Source: Saccoglossus kowalevskii
Taxonomy: Eukaryota; Hemichordata; Enteropneusta; Harrimaniidae
NCBI RefSeq assembly: GCF_000003605.2
Contig: NW_003116447.1
Span: 444,508 to 497,737 of the forward strand
Direction: 5' to 3'
Length of the DNA stretch: 53,230 nucleotides
Shown piece after piece: positions 1-11,340 of the stretch (its first letter is position 1; the number at the start of each line of letters is the position of its first letter). A program made the position numbers and the translations under genes. Below the pieces are notes generated by a model. The model was not told where the DNA came from. It did no database searches and saw nothing but the letters and a program-made list of their open reading frames with translations.

Positions 1-163
1 AAAAAATAATGTTCACTTTCCTTTTGAGAGTACCCGGTATATGCTTGCAGGTTGACAGCCTCTGACAGTAATCATGGAATTTCGTGTACAGTTCCTGAAC
101 TACTGCAGACTTTGTTGCATTCCACAATGAGTTGCATTCAAACATGTTTTGTTGAGTTATATA

Positions 164-370
164 CTGTAGAATACTTTATTTTCGCTTGGAATTTATTTTC
201 GCTATTTTCGCTGAAGGGATGATTCCGTGAAAATAAAATTCAGTGAATATACTTTTTTCCTATATTTTACATTAAACTCATCAAAAATCAGTGAAAATAA
301 ATTCCATACAAAATGCCCGAAAAGCCTTTTCAGCGAAAATTAATTCCAGCGAAAATAAAGTATTCCACAG
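164..370. mobile_element. TA-flanked MITE, family 1 (CTGTAGAATACTT ends)
   Basis: A 207 bp element has inverted ends. It begins CTGTAGAATACTTTATTTTC and ends with the near-complement (AAATAAAGTATTCCACAG), and TA lies on both sides. The interior repeats motifs such as TTTTCGCT and AGTGAAAA. A second copy is at 35842-36003 and a fragment near 41810-41910. TA flanks and CTG/CAG ends suggest a non-autonomous Tc1/mariner-type element; that class is inferred. Confidence 0.7.
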
Positions 371-482
371 TATATTTATGTCATTGAAGCATATACGTGT
401 ATTCTACCTAGCATTTATAATATGAGGGTTAGCAACTTTCATAACCAGTTCTAGCGAGATGCATATTCTCATGCTTTGCATA

Positions 483-711
483 CTGTAAAATGACTACCCC
501 GGTAATTTTCACTGGGTTTAAATATCGCTGATTTACCATTTCAGGCATATTCAGTGGGTTTTAAATTCACGGTTTTATCATTCAGATAATGTGTTCTATG
601 CATAATTTTACATATTCACTGGGTTTTAATTTAGCGCATTTTCCAGTCAGCGATGTATGGTGACATCATGCCAAGATCCCTTTCAAGTAAATCACAAGTC
701 ATGTACCTCTG
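483..711. mobile_element. Composite of two truncated MITEs
   Basis: Positions 483-655 match the left part of the 20262-20467 element (CTGTAAAATGACTA..., with 'CACTGGGTTT' motifs). Positions 655-711 match the right end of the CAGAGG-type element at 37092-37459 (GGTGACATCATGCCAAGATC ... GTACCTCTG). The junction is abrupt, so one element probably inserted into or was deleted against the other. Confidence 0.55.
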
Positions 712-2932
712 ATTCTACTTAATATAAATATGATACATTTTAGCTTTAAGTGAAAAATTCCTTCCATATATTCAGTATGTAAGTATTTGTTACACAAAAT
801 ATATAATGATAGATCAAACAAGGCAGTGTGTTATGAATAGAAAGTTATTTTTTACCAGAAAGTGATGATTTTAACATTTTAACATTAACATCACCTGTTT
901 TATCAGTTCACAATGCCATTAAAAAAAAATGCATCACAATTGATTTTGGTTGGAAATGGTTTTAAGCACACATGCTTAAAGTGATACAGTTGTTGTGCTG
1001 TGTCATATCATATCAGACATGCAGTGCGCAACAACTATAGTGCTTTAAACAGTCTCACAAACTGCCAATCTTTGTTACTTGAAGTGTGTTTAACAGTCAT
1101 TAATGCACATATTGTGTCACCTACATTCATGATTGTTTGTTTTCCTTGTACTGAGGATATTGTAAGTATAAGGTATTTTTTTCATTAATCTTACTCGACA
1201 GGTGATTAAAATAAAATTTCAGCTTTGAAATATTATTTTACAAGAATTATGGAGAAATTGATTTTAAGGGATTTAATTTTGAATTGAGATATGATTTGGG
1301 TGATCTGGCAGTTAACAAATTAAACCCAGTGTTTAATAGTTATGGTGTATCTATCAGTTCAGTACTTAAGATATAATTATGTGAGGGTGATTTTGTCAGT
1401 GTACTGTTGCATATTCAGATTTGCTGCTTAAATGTTGCTTCTGGTCAGCACCTCCAGGGCACAACAACCCAGCTTTTAGCATATAATAGCATATTTTTTA
1501 TCATGCTATTGAATATTTTCATTATATTTTCACAAGTATTCATTCTGTATATAACCAAACAATATCTGCTTGTGCAATCTAGGCTATCGTGTGCATGACA
1601 TTTTAGCTAATGGGAATTACTGTACTTCCTGTCGTCGAGAAGTACCTGTTTACAAACTCCAGCTTCAGTTTCGTACCTAACATGTTGATTTCAGGCCTCC
1701 AGTTGCCTTTTCAAGTTTACAAATTGTTTGTCAAACTTTTTATGCACACCAGATAAAGCAGCACAAAAGGTAACCTCATGATTCTTTGGTGTCCATTCAT
1801 AGATTAGAAGACATATCCCAAGGGGTAACAAATCAAAGAAATCTGTCCCAATACTTTGCTGTAAAAGTTTTGTATTTTCTTTGTCCGCTTATTTTCCATA
1901 TTTTAGACAGAAAAAAAGTTTATTTATTTGATGTTTATATTGTAATGTGTTTTACTTACCGCATGTGTAAATAGTTTGTAGCAGTAGAAAATGTTTCTTG
2001 TTTTAAGTTGTTTGTCTTTGCACATGGATTGCAAGCTATATGAATAAAGTTTCATTTTATAGAAACCCTTTTGATATTTCACCCTGGGTGGCTTAACTTT
2101 CATGAAAAATCTGTTCAAGGTACACCCTGGGATTGATGAGCTGTGTGTGTGAATTTATGGTCAGTCTACTGAATGAGCTAAGCAGGTGGTTTGTAGTTGA
2201 AAGCATTTGTAGATGAATCAGATGCGATTTCTACAACTCATTCTTGGAGTTATGTAACAAATGTACACATTGACAACACACAGCCTGCGTTGGGGCTGCA
2301 TAATACACAGTTTTACTTTGTTAATCATGGTAATTCGGCACTAATGGTAATTAATGGCATGTTAACTACCATTAGTCCTCTTAACCTTTAACTATAGCTG
2401 TTATCGTCCAGTTGACACTTGAGAATTCCAACACAATCATTAGTTTCGAGGGGTTCTTAAAAATCATCACTTTTGAATATTTCCACAGTCCTTCCTTTCT
2501 TTCCATAATTAGGAAAATACAGGTTCTTTTCTAACTTTATTAATAAATCATGTCTAACATTCAAACCTTGCGTCATGTCGATGTCACCAGCAGTGATAGT
2601 ACATTGGCATTAGTTATGTAATCAATACATTTTACGTCAGAGCCATGGTTTTTGAATTTACAAATCCTAAAAAATATGCACCAATTGGTGTCTACTCGAG
2701 ACAACACGATTATAGCATGTTTAAAATTTGTGTTTATTACTCAAAACATACACAGGACTTGTTATGTAACATAAGATGACATAAGCATAGTTTTCTACCA
2801 TATTATTCTACCATAAATTGATTGTTTAAAAAGGGAAGTAAAAAAATGTTGGAATGTATGACGTCATGATTACAAATCTTTATTAAATTACAAATCAATT
2901 CTTAATTAACATTTAAAGCATTTCCGTCACGG

Positions 2933-2990
2933 TTACAAATCAGAAGTAGTTTTGGCCTCTGTATGTACAAATTCTCAATCTTGGTGAGTT
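2933..2990 (-). repeat. Duplicated copy of the gene A C-terminal coding segment
   Basis: About 58 bases repeat, with changes, the end of gene A's last exon at about 3112-3165 (shared GTATGTACAAATTC and GGTGAGTT on the plus strand). It lies in the gene A 3' UTR and would encode a similar ICN/ICTY-type tail, but beyond the stop codon. It looks like a local tandem duplication; gene B lacks it. Confidence 0.55.
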
Positions 2991-3106
2991 CGAATAATGG
3001 CACAAAGTTCTGTGACGATAGCACAGTATTGTGATGAACCATTACAATCATTGGTCGACATTGCTTGAATAAATGACACCATGTGTTTAAACTCAGGTAA
3101 AATCTA

Positions 3107-5864
3107 CTAATCAAAGTAATTTTTTCCTGTGTATGTACAAATTCCCGATCTCGGTGAGTTGAGAAACAGTTTCAAAACTCTTCCACGATGACCCTGATAT
3201 ACTGAACATGCTTTTGAACAGAAAAACTTCATCCCGCAGTCATCTCCATCTTCGTTGAAACTGTCCTCATCGCTGTCGTCGCTGTCATAGGGACTATCAT
3301 CTATGAAAAACATCGTTGATTTCTTATAACAATGCTCACACGGCATGACCAGCATCTCATTTCTCATCACGGGACGAATGATCTTGGTATTAGCTTTCTC
3401 TTGCTGTAGAGGGCGTTTTAGACGTCGTTCACCTATAATGGGAAGAAAATACGAAGAACGTGTTACACCGACTACAGAAACTGAGTTAATTTAAATAGGT
3501 GCATTCATTGTAAAGCTGGTTTAATAACTCACCTATATAATCTACAAATATCGATGTAGTGTAGTCTCCGCCATATTCATACATCATTCGTACGCCATCT
3601 TGAAGATACTGACGTAATGGAGTATCCAAAGGACCTATGTCGTCATCGTCCATAAGTCCATAAGTTGACGTCAGTGTCATTACGGGGTCAGGGTCATCAT
3701 CGGTGTCCTGAAAACAAAAGTAGATGTGGTAATTAATTATGACTTTTCTACTTTGTAATATAAACAGGCGACCTCTCCCCAAATCAAACTTTTAGGTTAG
3801 AATTTTTCCAGCAGATCACACAAAGTGGGAATACAATGTGGAGTGTTATTAGTCAATCAAAACTTACAGAGCGCCATCACACGACGTCTAAATCGGGTTT
3901 TCTGCACATCACACAAAGTGGGAATACAACTTTAAATATAGGAATAACAATGCGGTTTAGCGTAAAACGCATATCGATTAGGAGTGTGAATTGTTCCACA
4001 GAGCGCCACCACACGACGTGAAATCTACGTGTAACTGTTACTTGTGACATACCTTTAGGTTGGTAAATGCATTGGCAGCATATATATCCAAAGAACGTGC
4101 ATGACCAAAACAACATTGCATCCAGGTAAATCGAAGTAATAAATCAATGTCTTCAAACGATGCATCTAATGGAACGGCCAGATACAGTTCGAATTTCTCT
4201 GAGAATACAAAATAAATTACTTTAGTAGGAATCTGCCTTCGCCCGTGGAAAAACGTGAGAACCCTACGCCAAAACGAGCTCGGCGCTGAACTTGCCAGCG
4301 TTGGTTTCACAACTATACTTGTGAATATGCAGGCTTGCCGGAGTTGCGTTAGACAGTGTAAGCCATTGTTTTAACCATCTATGTGTACGGATCGGCACTC
4401 AGACTTGCAGTGCAGCGCTGTACGGTTTCATTCTAATACCTTCCAATGTAACACGACTATTTATTGCAATGTGATTTAGCAGCACGAAATGATAACATGA
4501 TGTTATTTCATAAATCTTGGGTGATTGATTTTTGTCGATGGTTCGATCGATTCCATAAAATTAATGTGAGACGATTCACACCTGCATATGCACAGGTATT
4601 GTTTATACCACACTGACGGAACATAAACGCCACCAATGCGCCATACTTACCAGCCCAGTTGACACTTCGAGCATGTAATATATACACATCAGATGGACCA
4701 CCATTTGTAAACCAACAGCCGTCAAGATGAGATAACTTATCACTGTTAGGAACGCTCTGATCACACCCACCACATTTCATCGATAGCGGAACCTTCCATG
4801 GATTACCCGACGGCTTAACTGGCTTAGGTGTACCATTATTATCTGCATGAGTATATAGGTGAATTATAGTGTCACATTATTGAAGCTCAGTACTAACTGT
4901 ACTTAGCTCTACGATAGTGTCAGGACGCTCCGGCCCTGGTAAAAAAAAAAACGATCCGGCCCCAAAACAGTTTGGTCGATCCGGCCCTGATATAATTTAT
5001 TCACGCAATTCCCCGTGGAAACACATTCAAACGAACCAAAAAAATGCGGACCCTGAGTGGAATTGAAATGTTGAGTGGAACTCAACAACCAGAAGCACAA
5101 CGTGCAAAGAAACAGTTTATTTGTATATTTACTGATAGACCAATAAAACTATTTTGTCTGCCTACATAAACTGCTACATTCTTTCCCTCTGTTGATTAAC
5201 GTTCTTAATTAATTTGTGACAATTTGTTGTGCATTCGAACCCTGACTGAAACGGATTGTATTAGATGCGTATTCAAGTTATCTGTTTGTGGGCCACGCAG
5301 GTCCACGTGAACAGTGTCAATCGCTCGGGCCATAAGGTGCTCACGATGCATGTACCACAATTATTTAACCAGAGAGTTTGTAGCTAATAACTGTAGATTT
5401 TAAATTGTAGTATATCCAGACTACTGACCTTGAATTTGATCATAGTTCTCTGCACGCTGCCCCTTGACCTTCAGAAGTCGCTTTACCAAATCGGGTTTGG
5501 AACCATTAACCGGGAGACCTTCCTTCTTAAGTTTAATTTTTAACTCTGAAACATTGAGATCTGATAACTTCAATCTTTCAACCAACTCATTTTTATTTCC
5601 ACCGATTGGAAGGTGACGCTTACGTAACATTTCCTTTAGTTGTTGAAGGTTTTTATATTTGTACTTGTCGGAGGATTTCATATCTGTAAACAACAAAAGT
5701 GAATGAACATAATAGTAAAGAAAACCACGCCAAAGACAACAGTATAGAATAGAAAATGCATCTCCTACTCGACTTGAAGAGAAAAATAACTTACTTGTGA
5801 ATCCTGGAGCCGGCATTTGTATAATGTGTCCCGTAGCTGTTGTATATTTCTGTACTTTAATCAT
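3107..5864 (-). CDS. Gene A: double-SAP, zinc-motif and pRiA4b ORF-3-like protein (387 aa)
   Basis: Six coding exons on the minus strand: 5864-5795, 5683-5429, 4842-4651, 4198-4053, 3707-3533 and 3432-3107. All have GT/AG borders and the phases add to one frame of 388 codons. Residues about 33-63 and 66-95 are two tandem SAP motifs (LKEMLRKRHLPIGG; ELKIKLKKEGLPVNG), a chromatin/DNA-binding fold. A C2HC zinc motif follows (Cys132, Cys135, His147, Cys151). Residues about 173-280 (VPLDASFEDIDLLLRFTWMQ; later RMMYEYGGDYTTS) resemble the bacterial plasmid pRiA4b ORF-3 family. An acidic Asp/Glu linker and a Cys-rich tail (CEHC ... FCSKAC) end the protein. The start is the first ATG after a 5' UTR intron. 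AATAAA lies at 2884-2879. The domain match is from memory; a DNA-associated role is inference. Confidence 0.8.
3800..4020 (-). repeat. Direct repeat pair carrying the GCGCCAYCACACGACGT box, in gene A intron
   Basis: Two copies of a block, each with ATCACACAAAGTGGGAATAC followed by CAGAGCGCCAYCACACGACGT, lie within the intron between coding exons 4 and 5 of gene A. The boxes are at 3867-3887 and 3999-4019. The corresponding gene B intron lacks this block, so it was inserted or duplicated after the paralogues split. Confidence 0.6.
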
Positions 5865-6143
5865 GTTTGTTTCTATAATAGAGATGAATAATATAAAACA
5901 ATGGTCTGACGCAGTACCATTGAGGTGATGGGATGCGTAAAATGAAATGAAACGTTGATCATTTGCGCTGAATTTTCAGAAATGAACAGATAAAAATGTC
6001 ACGAATTTCTCTCATACCATGGAACTACTGTGGTTTGTAGTGCCGTGGTAATGCCGTTTAACTAAAAATCCCATTTATACATGTATTGCAGCAAATTCCA
6101 CACATACGGCATGCCTATCAAATTTGTCTAACCATGTACTTAC

Positions 6144-6226
6144 CGATTTGCTGTTCGCAGAATTCAGGAGAATACTTTCTGAGTAAATTTTAGAATACAG
6201 CACTAAGAACTCAGCCACAATTATAC
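6144..6226 (-). other. Gene A 5' untranslated exon
   Basis: A consensus donor (GTAAGT, 6143-6138) lies about 110 bases inside the TATA box, and an acceptor stands just before the coding exon (exon resumes at 5872, eight bases upstream of the ATG). Gene B has the same arrangement. The 5' limit is estimated from TATA spacing. Confidence 0.5.
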
Positions 6227-6250
6227 GTTAATGTGGAAAAGGAGTCTCGT

Positions 6251-6395
6251 TTTATACCTTACTGTCTGGTGTGTGATGGCGCTCTGAATTTGAAGCGTCA
6301 ACGAAGTGAACCAATCAGAAAACGTCCTACCCGCATATGAACAACCAATCACTAATAAGAAGTCACCGGAAACGCATTAGACATCAAGCTTACTT
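6251..6395 (-). promoter_or_regulatory. Gene A promoter: two CCAAT boxes, GCGCCATCACAC box, TATA
   Basis: Read on the minus strand there are two ATTGG (inverted CCAAT) boxes at 6349-6345 and 6315-6311, then an AGAGCGCCATCACAC box at about 6286-6268, then TATAAA at 6256-6251. Order, orientation and rough spacing match the gene B promoter (13155-13287). Homology extends upstream through a TTTCCGGTGACTTCT segment, so the two promoters descend from one ancestor. Confidence 0.7.
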
Positions 6396-6399
6396 CCTT

Positions 6400-7857
6400 T
6401 ATTATTTTAAACAACCCTCCCTGTTTCTACTCCTCTAACCGAGAAATATGTACAGTTAATAGAAAATACGGTTAAAACTATATGATTCTTAATTTCAAAC
6501 ACGGGTACTAGAAGACTACTAGTCTACTAAATCACCCAGTAACCGTGTCTCGGAGTGTTGAAAATGGCACTCAAGAACAATTGGACGGAGTGAATTATTT
6601 CTGGGGCTACACTTTTATGCAATGAAAATGCGTTTCCTTTTGTATGTGGACAACTCTTACAGTAGTAATGTTGTCGGTCTGGAACGCCTATTGAATCAAT
6701 TTGCATTGTTCTAAATGGAGTTAAAAATCAGACTGTGTTTTGACAAGTGATGAGAGTGGTAAAAAGCACAAAAAACATTTAGCGAATCACGTGCGTAAAT
6801 CTTTTTTTGTATGAATATTTGAAGGTAAAATAGTGATAATCCTTCTGTATGAGTCCGAAATATGAGGTTTACACAGTAGCAAGGGGCATTAATGCCCACT
6901 ATATGATTTCTGTAAATGTGTACTAAAATACCCGCCAATTAAATTAGCTGGTAGAGATAAACTTAAACAATTTAGTTTTTTAGGTATTATATTTGATGCG
7001 TATACTAAAAATAAATGCGAATCGTTATAATTTTCCATTGTTATGAATTTCAATTGCAAAGTGTTGGGCATACAATTTTAAAAGTTCATTATTTTCGTTT
7101 AGTTCCGGTGAAGTCCGTTTCAACCAATGTCGAAGTAACGATATATACGTACTAGTATTTAAAAAGCGTTGAGTAGATTTCAATTTTCAATATTGCCAAG
7201 AAGAGTTGATCACATTTTTAAAACTCGAGCAACACAAACTTTTTAAATTGAACTCCAAGTTAGAACAAAGACAATAGAAAATGTCTTTGGTTAGAACCAC
7301 ATCTTGAATGCATTGAAAACATGGTATTCGGGCAGGCAAACTGCGTATGTCGCTTACGCTAAAAATTAAAACCGGCAGGCACTACACAGTCCCTAGATAT
7401 GCATTTCTGTGGTCTATACTATGTGGTATATATAAGACGAGTGCCATTTTTGTTTAATTTGTCCAGCTTTCCAAAAATAAAATAAACGAAACATATATTC
7501 ATGGGTATTACATACACAGCTAAATTTTTATGTGTTTCACCCGTCCGTGTATTTTACGTAATTGTTGGCAACGTTTGTACACCACGCTCTAAAATAGCGT
7601 TCATATTCACATGTAATGTCTCCTTTATCAATTGCTTTAGTGTGTATTTACATATTCATTTATTTTTTTATTACCTCGACCACACTTAGTATTTTTCGGC
7701 TGGTGCTGAATAAATATAATTATTATTATTAGAAAATATTTCGATAAAATAGTTATTTGACGAAACAGATCTTCAACGTACAGCAAAGATTATTTAGTCC
7801 AACATAAACCCCAGGCAAAAAAAGATGATCTTGTGCTGTTCCCAATAATAACAAAGC
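6400..7857. other. Intergenic stretch between gene A promoter and the tandem array
   Basis: No homology to genes A, B or C was noticed. A TATATATAAG run lies near 7430, followed by a 62-codon plus-strand ORF (7501-7689) and an AATAAA near 7709. The ORF's Phe/Cys/Ile-rich composition is not persuasive, so I do not call a gene. Confidence 0.4.
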
Positions 7858-7860
7858 GTT

Positions 7861-8510
7861 GACGCTCACCAGAATCACGCCTACGAAAACACTAAAGAGG
7901 TGTCACACGTGTATTGAAGAAGCAATAGATTTAATGATTGACAGTCATAATGTACGTTTCCGGGATGTGCACTAAGACCAAGCACACGTTGACGCTCACC
8001 AGAATCACGCCAACGAAAACACTAAAGAGGTGTCACACGTGTATTGAAAAAGCAATAGATTAAATGATTGACAGTCATACTGTGTGTTTCCGGGATGTGC
8101 ACTAAGACCAAGCACACGTTGACGCTCACCAGAATCACGCCAACGAAAACACTAAAGAGGTGTCACACGTGTATTGAAAAAGCAATAGATTTAATGATTG
8201 ACAGTCATACTGTGTGTTTCCGGGATGTGCACTAAGACCAAGCACACGTTGACGCTCACCAGAATCACGCCAACGAAAACACTAAAGAGGTGTCACACGT
8301 GTATTGAAGAAGCACTAGATTAAATGATTGACAGTCATACTGTGTGTTTCCGGGATGTGCACTAAGACCAAGCACACGTTGACGCTCACCAGAATCACGC
8401 CAACGAAAACACTAAAGAGGTGTCACACGTGTATTGAAAAAGCAATAGATTTAATGATTGACAGTCATACTGTGTGTTTCCGGGATGTGCACTAAGACCA
8501 AGCATATAAT
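7861..8510 (+). repeat. Tandem array, 5 copies of a 130 bp unit
   Basis: Five head-to-tail units start at 7861, 7991, 8121, 8251 and 8381 with constant spacing of 130 bases and very few differences. Each begins GACGCTCACCAGAATCACGC and contains ATTGACAGTCATACTGTGTG followed by TTTCCGGGATGTGC. Single diverged copies of these motifs occur near 10.99-11.10 kb, 12.16-12.29 kb and (inverted) 11.46-11.53 kb. Near identity suggests recent amplification. 130 is not divisible by three, so the array cannot encode one repeating peptide. Confidence 0.9.
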
Positions 8511-8709
8511 ATTTAATATTTGCTAGTTAAGTTCGAAACGTCTATTTTGAATAGTTACTTATAAGTTATAGTATAATTGCCTATTGTTATCATATTTTTC
8601 GGTCCGAGCAGCGTTAATTTTTATTTACTACTGCGGCGTACTGCCACGTCACTTTGATGGCACCTTGATACCGAAGAGTGGAGAGATTAATCACGTGATC
8701 ATATAAAAC

Positions 8710-9269
8710 ATGAGAATCCGTCAGTGCCGTGAGTGTGTGACTGATTACAGTGTTCCTCATGGTGAAACAGACGGACTTAAAATGCTCTATAAATTACTGA
8801 TTTTGTGTTTTCAGGACATTAAAGATGCCGAACGAATGATGTATGAATATATTAGTGACACATCAGTATCTACAGGTATTAATATAAGTAAGTAATTAAG
8901 TCAACTGTACGATGAATTAAAGTTAAAGCGATGGTCGTCGTTCAACGCGTTCGACTTTCGTGTAAACAAACAATAGATTTTCCCATAGACTATGGTTTTA
9001 CCCGCGCTGTGTTCGTCACATGAGACCTATGAATGTCTAGTACAATAGTTGTCACTTTGCAGTCAGTGTAACACGTTCTTCATATTGTCGTTTTAGGTGA
9101 TTGTCTTCCACGCTCTGTACAGCAGAAGAAGTCCAATGTCAAGAACATTCGTCGTCCCGTAATCGGAAATGAGATACATTTCATGTTGTGTGAGGATTGC
9201 TATAAACAATCGTACAACTGTCATCGTGGAAGAGTTTTGAAACCATTTGACAATAAAAGAATAATTTAA
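8710..9269 (+). CDS. Gene C: shortened third paralogue of A/B (116 aa predicted)
   Basis: Two exons are predicted, 8710-8887 and 9097-9269, joined in phase by GTAAGT and TTTTAG borders. From an internal former acceptor at 8814 the first exon resembles the start of B exon 4 (GACATTAAAGAT against GACACCGATGAC) and the 'RMMYEY' segment, with the middle deleted. The second exon matches the last exon of A/B (LCEDCY, then CHRGRVLKPF) but lacks the acidic linker. A TATAAAA-like motif lies just upstream (8702) and AATAAA at 9405-9410. It lacks SAP, the C2HC motif and most of the pRiA4b-like region. It could be a minimal gene, one exon set of a longer transcript, or a pseudogene whose frame is still open. 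Confidence 0.45.
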
Positions 9270-9317
9270 TTTCTGTTTGATGACTTCACTCATTCCAACA
9301 ATGCTTCGTTACTTAAC

Positions 9318-9345
9318 CAGGGAGCTGTAATGAGACAGCTCCCTG
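9318..9345. other. Perfect hairpin in gene C 3' region
   Basis: An 11 bp perfect stem (CAGGGAGCTGT) with a 6-base loop lies 49 bases after the gene C stop codon and before its AATAAA. The stem core resembles hairpins at 10302-10328 and 17305-17330. The position recalls the histone-type 3' stem-loop, but the sequence is different. Confidence 0.6.
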
Positions 9346-9410
9346 CTTATACAAATCATTGCCATTCATCTGTTCATATCTGTGGTTGCATGTATATTTT
9401 GAGTAATAAA

Positions 9411-10295
9411 CACTACCAAACTGTTCCTTTATTTGTTATGTCGAGTGGATTGAATTTGCGTATTTTGATTATTTATGAATGACTTGCACCATTTTAAAGC
9501 AGCTGTATCAACATACTATAGTCTGGTTAAACATGGAAGGTTTCTACCATCCATATCGGTCCTCATTATCGACATGAAATTTTCGGCACATTTAATATGG
9601 CGGTAGCAATGCCTGAAAAATATTACACTGTCACGTGACATATACAAAAAGGCGTTGATTTTAACGCGCACATTATGCCCGAATTATTGTGTTGAGCTTT
9701 TCAACAAATTGGTAGATGCTGAGTTGGCCACGCCCATATTTTAGAAACTACGTAAAACCACGTCCAAATCGTAACACGATGTCCGTAATTCGAACAATTC
9801 GGCATCTCGACTGACAGGGTCATGAACATGATGCGGACCTATACTGTCACAGTGGTTTGGTCGAGATTTGCCAAGAATGAAACCCATTAAGTACGAATAA
9901 GTTTCAATTACAGAACTTCACGTTTTGACAGTACAATTCGTTATTCTGTGTGATGTTTCTCCATGTGGAATTATGAGCTATTTACGCTGTGAAGTTCGGG
10001 TCATCGTCGTGTGAACATACTCAATTTTCTGTCCCTGTTCGCAAAACTAATAAAACAACGGCAAATGTTATAATTGGCCGGTTGGTTGTGAATATATAAT
10101 TTTGATGATAAAAACGATGTATTTTAAGACACTGAATGTGTCAATAAAACCAATAAGGCGATGTCTTAATGATGGGATTATTGATTGTCAATGATTTTGT
10201 TTTGCTTGTTTTTTTTTTATTAATTATATACACACCTGTTTTGGGTCACGTCACAGATGGTATAATTTCTGGAATACTTTCACCAGTTTATTCAC
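9411..10295. other. Intergenic stretch, no gene recognised
   Basis: CpG-containing DNA without a convincing ORF. GTCACGTGAC-type palindromes occur near 9640, and a T-run lies near 10210. Nothing here matches genes A or B. Confidence 0.4.
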
Positions 10296-10512
10296 TCACG
10301 ACATGGAGGTAGAAAAGAGACCTCCATGCTCACGACGAGCTTTGGCACAATAGATAGCATTTCGTTTCCAGACCGGGAATAAAGGAACTGGTGTAGGTTT
10401 AACAGTTTGTTGACGTTGAGGTTGGTAAAACGTGCTTTTTCAATTCACACGTTTATAGGTGCGATTCGAGACACCAGTATTTGAAACATACTGCTCTTTT
10501 GGCGGAGTAAAG
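10296..10512 (-). pseudogene. Exon-like minus-strand ORF with one in-frame TGA, family unknown
   Basis: After a good acceptor (CTCACAG) a 217-base frame reads hydrophilic, well-mixed sequence to a TGA at 10298-10296. It is broken once by an in-frame TGA at 10442-10440. Peptide character continues across the break (FTPPKEQYVSNTGVSNRTYK before, PTPVPLFPVWKRNAIYCAKA after), which suggests a terminal exon disabled by a point mutation. The true 3' end may instead be the first TGA. The last codons form the hairpin at 10302-10328. No family is recognised. Confidence 0.3.
10302..10328. other. Perfect hairpin, CATGGAGGT stem
   Basis: A 9 bp perfect stem (CATGGAGGT / ACCTCCATG) has a 9-base A-rich loop. 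The homologous hairpin at 17305-17330 has CATGGAGCT / AGCTCCATG. The differing base pair is changed on both arms, so pairing is kept. Confidence 0.6.
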
Positions 10513-10859
10513 CTGTGAGTAAAGATTAACACGTTATTAACAACCACGTTAAGCGGTTCCTTTAACTACAGTCTGACAGAGAAATTAACCGGTGTTGGTA
10601 GGCGGGTTTTGATGTCCAAAATTGTGATAACATAATATTTTCAATGCATATAATTAATTATTATTTCAATAATTACAACATTTCCTCTAAATAAACAAAA
10701 TATCGAGTCAAAACTTGAGTTAGGGTAAATGTCTGTGTATATCTCAATCATCCAAACTTTAAAATGTTACCCTCGAGCCCCAAAACATGGATACGAGTAA
10801 ACTGATAAGATCGGCGCATTTATTAAAACAAATATGTATTGTTACAAAAAGTTTAATAT

Positions 10860-11340
10860 TACCTCGGAAAATTAACGAGCATATATTTTTCGTGCGTGTA
10901 GAAACAAGGTTGAGAACATTAGTTATTTCGTTCAACGTCATTCCAACCAAATACGATGATCCTATCGAATGTAACATGCCATACATCAATCGCTGTCGCA
11001 CGGTGGCGCTCACCAAAAGTGGTGAATTGATAGACCATTAGGCGCAGTGATTAACAGTCATACTGGATGTTTCCGGGATATGCATCCGACCAAGTAGTGT
11101 AACTACATGTGTCTGTGAAGACAACAGGCGGGAAGAGGTGCATACGTAGTGTAACGTCTGTCAGACAACAGTCCGACCTGAGACTAGTACCTCGACTAGT
11201 AATCTACGAATAACAATGTATCTGATGAACTTGTTTTGTTCCGTACGCCCTCTATAAACAAATGTGGTTAATCTCAGGCCCATATACACTATGCAATCCC
11301 TCTTTAATAGAGGAAATGTGTGAGAATAATTAATCAAGAA
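10860..11340 (+). repeat. Dispersed repeat copy 1 (GGCGCTCACC ... TTTCCGGGAT family)
   Basis: This copy aligns by eye with 11985-12545. Shared blocks in order are a GAGAACA-type segment, CGCACGGTGGCGCTCACC (10997-11014), an ACAGTCATACTGGATG block with TTTCCGGGATATGCA (about 11052-11088), and a CCCTCTTTAATAGAGG mini-hairpin followed by TGTGTGAG near 11300-11325. The frame that is open in copy 2 is disrupted here. Confidence 0.6.

Larger units (their letters stand above)
1..2878. other. Intergenic A+T-rich stretch, no gene seen
   Basis: I see no convincing exon here. Open frames are short (about 60 codons) and have the composition of A+T-rich noncoding DNA. The stretch holds a TA-flanked MITE (164-370) and a composite of two MITE fragments (about 483-711), both listed separately. 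The remainder shows no recognisable feature. Confidence 0.6.

Noticed and set aside
7861-8510. CRISPR-like array
   Set aside because: Units are contiguous 130 bp tandem copies with no unique spacers, in an animal genome.
9318-9345. Histone 3' stem-loop
   Set aside because: Position after a stop codon fits, but the stem and loop do not match the histone consensus and no histone-like protein is nearby.
10787-11041. Overlapping 84- and 85-codon ORFs on opposite strands as genes
   Set aside because: Both lie in dispersed repeat copy 1, whose homologous frames are interrupted in the other copies.
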